From positions 1 through 64,000 of the forward strand of contig NZ_BPQP01000001.1 in the NCBI RefSeq assembly GCF_022179305.1: a stretch of 64,000 bases of DNA. The letters are read 5' to 3'. Under the pieces are notes generated by a model, which was not told the origin of the DNA, ran no database searches, and saw only the letters and a list, made by a program, of their open reading frames with translations. Below, one piece after another: positions 59,875 to 64,000 of this stretch. The stretch's first letter is position 1; each line of letters starts with the position of its first letter. Origin of the DNA: Methylobacterium iners. GTDB taxonomy: Bacteria; Pseudomonadota; Alphaproteobacteria; Rhizobiales; Beijerinckiaceae. A program made the position numbers and the translations under genes.

Positions 59875-60251
59875 CAGGCGCAGGCCTCCAACCGGGCTTC
59901 GCGGCGGGCCAGGGTCATCAGGCGCTGCCGCACGGAATGGGGCTGTCGACCAAGGTGCCGGGCGATCTCGCTGACGCTTCGCTGCTCGGCTTCCATCGCG
60001 AGGATCTGCGCATCGTCCTCGGGCGTGAACCGACGCACCATGTACCCGTTGCGGGTCGTTACGAGCGGACCGCGGATCTCTATCGAGACGCTCGGCGGCT
60101 TGGGTGTCTCCACGCCGAGCCGGAGGCACTGGTACGAGACCGCACTCACAGAGCAGCCCAAAGCTCGGGCAATGACGGCGTGCGTCTTGCCCCGTTCGCG
60201 CATCTCGACGAGGCGGTCTAATTCGGCGTCTGTCAGCTTGCGGGTAGGCAT
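59874..60251 (-). CDS. Two-HTH DNA-binding protein
   Basis: The 125-residue product has an N-terminal HTH (AELDRLVEMRERGKTHAVIA, RALGCSVSAVSYQ) and a second Myb/SANT-like HTH at the C terminus (RRFTPEDDAQILAMEAEQRS, VSEIARHLGRQPHSVRQRL). It may be a phage regulator. Its start overlaps the upstream stop by one base, and its stop overlaps the next gene start by one. Confidence 0.7.
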   Translation of the reverse strand: MPTRKLTDAELDRLVEMRERGKTHAVIARALGCSVSAVSYQCLRLGVETPKPPSVSIEIRGPLVTTRNGYMVRRFTPEDDAQILAMEAEQRSVSEIARHLGRQPHSVRQRLMTLARREARLEACA

Positions 60252-61036
60252 CAGGCCGCGGCTCCTGTCGTGGCTGGAGTGGTGGCTTGGGTCGGCCGCA
60301 CGCCGCGCTCGGCGAGGGCTTCAAGGTCGGGGATCATCTCGGCCGCGAGCTCGTCGCGGCTGTACGTCCAGCCGGGAAGGCACTCGTGGGAGTAGCGGTC
60401 GTTCTCTCGCAGGAGACCGGGCAGCTTGGACCAGGTTGTGAACCACATGCCGCGCCGCGGCCGGGCGAGGTCGGCGTGCATGGTGCCGGGCTCGCCCCAC
60501 TCGGCCGGCTCGGCGAGGGCAGCGCGCAGCGCGCGAGCCGCTTCCGCCGCGGTAGCGCGCTCCTGCATCGTCGGCGCCGGCAGCGGCTTGGGCTTCGCCG
60601 GGCGCTTGCGCTCGGTGCGCGCCCACTTCGCGACCTGGTCGTAATCGACGCCCGACAGGGCCTTCCACGCGGCGCGGCACTGCTCCAGGTCGAGGCACGC
60701 GATCTCGGCCGCCTCGCGCGGCAGCTCCAGCTTGTCGGCGAGGAAGCCAACGAGCCGGGACGCGGCGAGCTTCTGGGCGCCAGCACCGTTCCCGGCCTGC
60801 CGGATGATCGGGTCGAGGCGGCGCTCCTGGAGCAGCTCGCGTGCGTTGCGGGTCTCGGGCCCGGCCGGCGTGCCGATCGGCGCCCCGGTGTCGGGATCCG
60901 CGAGGCACCAGGCGTCCTGACAGACCCCGCAGGACCAGACTTGCGCGAACGAGTGCGAGGGATCCCGCAGGCCGGCGTCCATGCCCAGGACGCTCTGGGC
61001 TTCGGTCCCGCAATCGGCGCAGAACGGACCCGTCAT
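60251..61036 (-). CDS. Hypothetical phage protein with N-terminal zinc ribbon
   Basis: The 261-residue product has FCADCGTEAQ and later WSCGVCQDAWC, two CxxC pairs of a zinc ribbon in residues 5-45. A long helical region (about 60-190) and a Trp-rich part (WFTTWSKLPGLLRENDRYSH) follow. The start MTGPFCADC overlaps the upstream stop by one base. Function unknown; a DNA-associated role is possible. Confidence 0.6.
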   Translation of the reverse strand: MTGPFCADCGTEAQSVLGMDAGLRDPSHSFAQVWSCGVCQDAWCLADPDTGAPIGTPAGPETRNARELLQERRLDPIIRQAGNGAGAQKLAASRLVGFLADKLELPREAAEIACLDLEQCRAAWKALSGVDYDQVAKWARTERKRPAKPKPLPAPTMQERATAAEAARALRAALAEPAEWGEPGTMHADLARPRRGMWFTTWSKLPGLLRENDRYSHECLPGWTYSRDELAAEMIPDLEALAERGVRPTQATTPATTGAAA

Positions 61037-61395
61037 CACCAGGTCCACCCGTAGCGCTCGAAATGCCGCGCCCGGCGCTCGTCGCGCGTCCTCCAGCTCT
61101 TGAGACGGCGCTCCAGCCGGAAGGCTTCACGCTCCGCGTCGCGGATGCCTTGGTCGATTGACGGCGGGAGCGGCCAGTTGAGTCGACGCGCGGCATGGTC
61201 GGCGACCGTAGCCCGAAGCGAGCGAGCCGTTAGGTTCGCAGCGGCAATCGCCGCCACGATCGCGTCCGTCCCATCTTTCAACTGGACGTGGTCCGAGCCA
61301 GCGCAGACCAAGCCGCGCTGGTGGTGGAGGCGGACCTTGCCGTCCATCTTGAGGGCGATCCGGCGCCCGCAGACCTGGCAAGCCGCGCCGTTCAT
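61036..61395 (-). CDS. Hypothetical phage protein with a CxxC N terminus
   Basis: The 119-residue product starts MNGAACQVCGRRIALKMDGK and then has HHQRGLVCAGSDHV, so it holds a CxxC-x(n)-H-H-C zinc-finger-like set in residues 6-32. The C-terminal half is a basic helix (RDAEREAFRLERRLKSWRTR). It overlaps both neighbours. Confidence 0.6.
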   Translation of the reverse strand: MNGAACQVCGRRIALKMDGKVRLHHQRGLVCAGSDHVQLKDGTDAIVAAIAAANLTARSLRATVADHAARRLNWPLPPSIDQGIRDAEREAFRLERRLKSWRTRDERRARHFERYGWTW

Positions 61396-61868
61396 AGCCC
61401 GGCCCTCGCCATCTCCGCGACCATGCGGACGCGCTCCTCGCGCGAGTAGCCGGCCTGCCGCAGCCTGGCGCCGTCGGCGCTGTACCCCCGCGGGTAGATG
61501 CGCCGGGACTCGTAGAACTTCCGGGCGTTCGCCTTCGTAAGCTCCCGATGACAGGGCATGTCCCGGACCCAGTTCAGGACGCCCGGGTCCGTAACGTCGA
61601 GGGCCTCGGCGATCTTGCGGATGGAAGCGCCGTCGGTCCGCATTGCGCGGGCCTTAGCTTTCAGTTCGGCGTAGAGGATCCCGCTGCGCGGGTGCCGCGC
61701 GGGATTGCAGGATATATCGGCCGTCCACTTCCGGACGGTGTCGCGGCTGATATCGAGAGCCGCGGCGATGGCCTCCAAGGAATGGTGCTCGGCCCGCATT
61801 GCGCGGGCCTTGGCTTTCAGCTCGGAGTAGGGGACGCCGCTGCGAGGGTGGAGGAGAACCGTGGTCAT
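61392..61868 (-). CDS. Protein with a tandem HTH repeat
   Basis: The 158-residue product contains two copies of a segment of about 45 residues. The first reads HPRSGVPYSELKAKARAMRA then LEAIAAALDISRDTVRKW. The second reads HPRSGILYAELKAKARAMRT then IRKIAEALDVTDPGVLNW. The DNA of the copies is also similar, so the duplication is recent. Each has an HTH. A short C-terminal tail (YSREERVRMVAEMARAGL) ends it. Likely a phage regulator; the function is not known. Confidence 0.7.
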   Translation of the reverse strand: MTTVLLHPRSGVPYSELKAKARAMRAEHHSLEAIAAALDISRDTVRKWTADISCNPARHPRSGILYAELKAKARAMRTDGASIRKIAEALDVTDPGVLNWVRDMPCHRELTKANARKFYESRRIYPRGYSADGARLRQAGYSREERVRMVAEMARAGL

Positions 61869-62509
61869 GCGGCCTCCCTGATCGCGAGGCGATCCCGGAG
61901 CGCGGCCTCGCGGCGGGCGAGCTCCTCCAGGAAGGCGGCGACGTCGGCCTCGATGGCGGCGATCGCCGTCTCGTCGCGTGGGACGCGCACAACGAAGATC
62001 CGCATCTCGTCGGGCATGCGAGGATCGTAGGAGACGAAGTCGCAGAACTGCCGCCCCGTGCAGGCCATCTGGAACTGCATCTGCGGGAGGTAGTCTTCAG
62101 GCGCCGTGCCACGGAGCAGGGTGCTCACATGGGTGACGCTCATGGGCGCCTTGATCTCGATGAGGCCGTCGGCATCAACGAACCCATCGGGAGAGGCGCC
62201 GGCCTGCGAGTATCGTGGGTGTTGAACAAAGCCGACCTGCACGACGTCGACGTCGTGGAGGAACTCGTAGGCTCGGCGCGCGGCCGGCTCCTGCTCGGTT
62301 CCCCAGAGCATTTCGACGGAGGTGAAGTGCGGCGTCGCCTGACCGGTCAGCCGCTCGGCGAGAAGCTGAACCATGTACTTTTCGCGGGCCGCAGTGAACT
62401 TGCCGGCCTTCGTCCGTTCGATGACGTCGGCGACACGGGAGGCCGTCACGCGGCCTAGCCGCGCCTGGTGCCACGCAGCGCTCCCCTGGATCATTTCAAC
62501 GGCGCTCAC
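61865..62509 (-). CDS. YqaJ/lambda-exonuclease-family nuclease
   Basis: The 214-residue nuclease has QGSAAWHQARLGRVTASRVA near its start and MLWGTEQEPAARRAYE. GASPDGFVDADGLIEIKAPM has the catalytic Asp and the ExK. QMQFQMACTGRQFCDFV is also present. These are the motifs of the phage-recombination exonuclease family. It pairs with the ERF protein two genes upstream. GTG 62509 has GGAGGTCGCCA upstream and overlaps the HNH-like gene by 14 bases. Confidence 0.9.
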   Translation of the reverse strand: MSAVEMIQGSAAWHQARLGRVTASRVADVIERTKAGKFTAAREKYMVQLLAERLTGQATPHFTSVEMLWGTEQEPAARRAYEFLHDVDVVQVGFVQHPRYSQAGASPDGFVDADGLIEIKAPMSVTHVSTLLRGTAPEDYLPQMQFQMACTGRQFCDFVSYDPRMPDEMRIFVVRVPRDETAIAAIEADVAAFLEELARREAALRDRLAIREAA

Positions 62510-62969
62510 TGGCGACCTCCTGAGACTGTCTTGCGTAGAAATCGCGCATGTTCCGGCGCCGACAGGCTCGGCACCCGCGCTTGCCGTCTGGCCGCGAATA
62601 GAGATTTTCGCCGGAGAGCTCGTGACCGGCCGCGCAGGTAGTCTTCACCGCACGGGGTCGCTTATTCTTGCTCTGGACCTCACGAGTGGCCCACACGCAG
62701 TTGCCGGGCTCGTAATTGCCGTCGTTGTCCAAGCGCTCGATGGAGTGCGCCGGCGATGGCCGTGGCCCCATGTCGGCCAAAAACTGCGAGAAATCTTTCC
62801 AGGCGGCGCAGACGCTAATGCCGCGACCGCCATAGTACTTGTACGCCTCAAGCTTCTGGTTGGTGCATCGGGAGTGCATCCCCGACCAGCAGGTATATTC
62901 CGGCGCGCGCCGTCCGCGCCGGTTGGACCCGTGGGTTACTGCGCCTGGAATTCCGCCCGGACCGAACAT
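62496..62969 (-). CDS. HNH-endonuclease-like phage protein
   Basis: The 157-residue product has YTCWSGMHSRCTNQKLEAYK, YYGGRGISVCAAWKDFSQFL and HSIERLDNDGNYEPGNCVWA, a pattern seen in many phage HNH-like proteins (the last part is the HNH core). A further Cys-rich segment (CAAGHELSGENLY then GCRACRRRN) suggests a zinc-binding part. It could be a freestanding homing-type nuclease. It sits between the ERF and YqaJ genes. Confidence 0.75.
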   Translation of the reverse strand: MFGPGGIPGAVTHGSNRRGRRAPEYTCWSGMHSRCTNQKLEAYKYYGGRGISVCAAWKDFSQFLADMGPRPSPAHSIERLDNDGNYEPGNCVWATREVQSKNKRPRAVKTTCAAGHELSGENLYSRPDGKRGCRACRRRNMRDFYARQSQEVASERR

Positions 62970-63745
62970 CAGCGCCCCGCCTTGCGCTTGAGCTGATTGA
63001 CGGCGAACTGGAACTTGCTGGCCGGAATGTCCGAGATGCTCTCGGCTCCGATGAACCCGAGGAAGCGGTTCACGTCAGACCGTGTTTCTCCGATCAGCCG
63101 CCGGATCGTCTCGGCCTGTTCGTCGGAGACGAACTCGTCCCCGCCCTCGTCAGCCGGAGCGACCCGGTTGCCGTCGTTGTCCTCGTTGGTGAGGGCCACG
63201 TTGAAAACGAGGAGCGTGAGGTACCGTCGGCCGTAGCTCATGGTGGAGCCGAAGGCCTGGATCCCCGTCTTGTTGGCCCGTCCCTGCGCGCCGGCTCCGT
63301 CGGCCGGCAAATCGGCTTGGTGGCTGCGTGAGAAGCCGCCGGCGTGGGCCACCTTGCAGACCAACCGGTAATGGCCCGCGAGAGGGCAATCGACCGTGTC
63401 GAAAGACAGGCTGAACCCGTGCTTGGTGTAGATCGGGGTGATCGCCTGGGCGATGTGCTCGAGCTTCGCGTAACGCGAATTGGTGTGGCTGTTCTCCGCT
63501 CGGCGGAGGACCTGGGGCAGTTCGGCCTGCGCCGCACTCATTGCGGCGTTGAACGCCGTCTCGGCCTCGCGGGCGAGCATCTTCTCCCGCATCTCGAACA
63601 GCCGCTCCATGCGGTCGAGGTCGACGCTCGGGTCGCGGGCCGCCCGCTCGATCAGTGAGAGGATGGTGGCCGGCTCCCCCGTGGGCGCGGGCGGCGTGGG
63701 CTCGTCACGCGTGGCGACGTCCTGCTTGAGGGCGGGCGTGCTCAT
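62969..63745 (-). CDS. ERF-family single-strand annealing protein
   Basis: The 258-residue phage recombinase has the ERF signature in NSRYAKLEHIAQAITPIYTK, HGFSLSF and GSTMSYGRRYLTLLVFNVAL. A Pro-rich N terminus (residues 1-30) and an acidic C-terminal region (ADEGGDEFVSDEQAETI) flank it. It anneals complementary strands in phage recombination, with the YqaJ nuclease as partner. AGGAGG precedes the ATG, and the next upstream stop overlaps it. Confidence 0.92.
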   Translation of the reverse strand: MSTPALKQDVATRDEPTPPAPTGEPATILSLIERAARDPSVDLDRMERLFEMREKMLAREAETAFNAAMSAAQAELPQVLRRAENSHTNSRYAKLEHIAQAITPIYTKHGFSLSFDTVDCPLAGHYRLVCKVAHAGGFSRSHQADLPADGAGAQGRANKTGIQAFGSTMSYGRRYLTLLVFNVALTNEDNDGNRVAPADEGGDEFVSDEQAETIRRLIGETRSDVNRFLGFIGAESISDIPASKFQFAVNQLKRKAGR

Positions 63746-63951
63746 CTTTCCTCCTGGAGCTTGGCGAGTTCGGCCCGCACCGCGTCGAAGTCGGTCGGCG
63801 CGCGGTTGCGGCGGGCGTGGTTGGCGCGGAAGACCTCGAAGAGGTGCTCCGCCATGCGGGTGTCCTGGGCGACGGAGTCGACCGACACGAAGCGGTCGTG
63901 CAGCCACTGCGCGGCGACAGCCGGCGGGATCTGGTCGAGGGCGGCGCTCAC
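63742..63951 (-). CDS. Small hypothetical phage protein
   Basis: The 69-residue product starts at GTG 63951 (VSAALDQIPPAVAAQWLHDR), which overlaps the upstream stop (GTGA). A GTG at 63963 is also in frame. The product is helical, with HARRNRAPTDFDAVRAELAK at its end. Function unknown. It overlaps the ERF ATG by four bases. Confidence 0.55.
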   Translation of the reverse strand: MSAALDQIPPAVAAQWLHDRFVSVDSVAQDTRMAEHLFEVFRANHARRNRAPTDFDAVRAELAKLQEER

Positions 63952-64000
63952 CGGCGCACCCACAGGCCGAAGAGGAAGGCGACGGCGCCGGTGATGAAGC
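63948..64000 (-). CDS. Small membrane protein, C-terminal end only
   Basis: The window edge cuts this gene. Seventeen codons read FITGAVAFLFGLWVRR and then stop, a hydrophobic helix with a basic end. The TGA overlaps the GTG of the next gene. This fits the compact minus-strand cassette. The rest lies beyond 64000. Confidence 0.5.
   Translation of the reverse strand, partial: FITGAVAFLFGLWVRR

Larger units (their letters stand above)
54766..64000. mobile_element. Prophage or phage-derived island, left (early) arm
   Basis: Beginning at the tRNA-Val fragment, an integrase and about 17 further genes run on the minus strand with overlaps of 1-14 bases. The genes include excisionase-like, Gp37/Gp68, ASCH-like, DUF7694-like, YqaJ exonuclease, HNH-like and ERF proteins. 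These are typical of the early region of a temperate phage. No structural, terminase or lysis gene is visible, so the right end and functional state are unknown. Confidence 0.85.

Overview
The window is GC-rich chromosomal DNA from an alphaproteobacterium of the order Hyphomicrobiales (Rhizobiales). It most resembles a Methylobacterium/Methylorubrum-type methylotroph. The evidence is the uninterrupted nuoA-K order with a long NuoE carrying a C-terminal helix-hairpin-helix-like extension, a GapR (DUF2312) protein, split PntAA/PntAB behind an aa3-oxidase subunit IV, the rhizobial nrdR-ribD-ribE-ribH-nusB-thiL order, and glyA plus a glycerate kinase, both of which serve the serine cycle in methylotrophs. 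The genus is inferred, not proven.

Layout. 1-10132 (minus): respiratory complex I, nuoA-B-C-D-E-F-G-H-I-J and the start of nuoK. 10562-17789 (plus): AMIN/amidase_3 cell-wall amidase, bifunctional PBP1A and a large hybrid sensor kinase. 17806-22509 (minus): an AlgX/AlgJ-like SGNH protein and a probable copper-uptake set (TonB-dependent receptor, YcnI-PCuAC fusion, DUF2946 protein). 22764-30217 (plus): an L,D-transpeptidase with a clear terminator, glyA, nrdR and the riboflavin-nusB-thiL run. 30344-36566: DUF1036 protein and glycerate kinase (minus), then an N-formylglutamate amidohydrolase-like protein, a DUF1244 protein, GapR, a tiny Lys-rich protein and a Cu(+)-ATPase (plus). 36601-40132 (minus): a second L,D-transpeptidase and an NtrC-type regulator. 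40424-49899 (plus): M3 oligopeptidase, AbrB-Doc toxin-antitoxin pair, ABC1/UbiB-like protein, oxidase subunit IV, pntAA-pntAB-pntB and recJ. tRNA-Asp(GTC) follows.

From about 51.1 kb the character changes. Two small minus-strand genes are followed by a region with decayed IS630-family transposase pieces and two direct copies of a tRNA-Val 3'-half sequence (51720-51756 and 54776-54812, 36 of 37 bases identical). Between the two copies lies a motA-motB pair. To the right, a tyrosine integrase next to the second tRNA copy opens a prophage or phage-derived island running off the right edge. It is about 18 tightly overlapping minus-strand genes. They include an excisionase-like gene that overlaps int, a Gp37/Gp68 (DUF5131) protein, an ASCH-like protein, several HTH or zinc-knuckle proteins, a YqaJ exonuclease, an HNH-like protein and an ERF annealing protein. 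No capsid, tail, terminase or lysis gene is visible, so only the early arm is seen.

Most of the left 50 kb is ordinary core genome. The points worth a second look are the motAB segment bounded by tRNA repeats and IS remnants, the prophage early cassette, the YcnI-PCuAC fusion, the AbrB-Doc pair with its palindromic operator, a perfect 32-bp palindrome between divergent genes, and recurrent CCTCCCC/GGGGAGG hairpins between genes.
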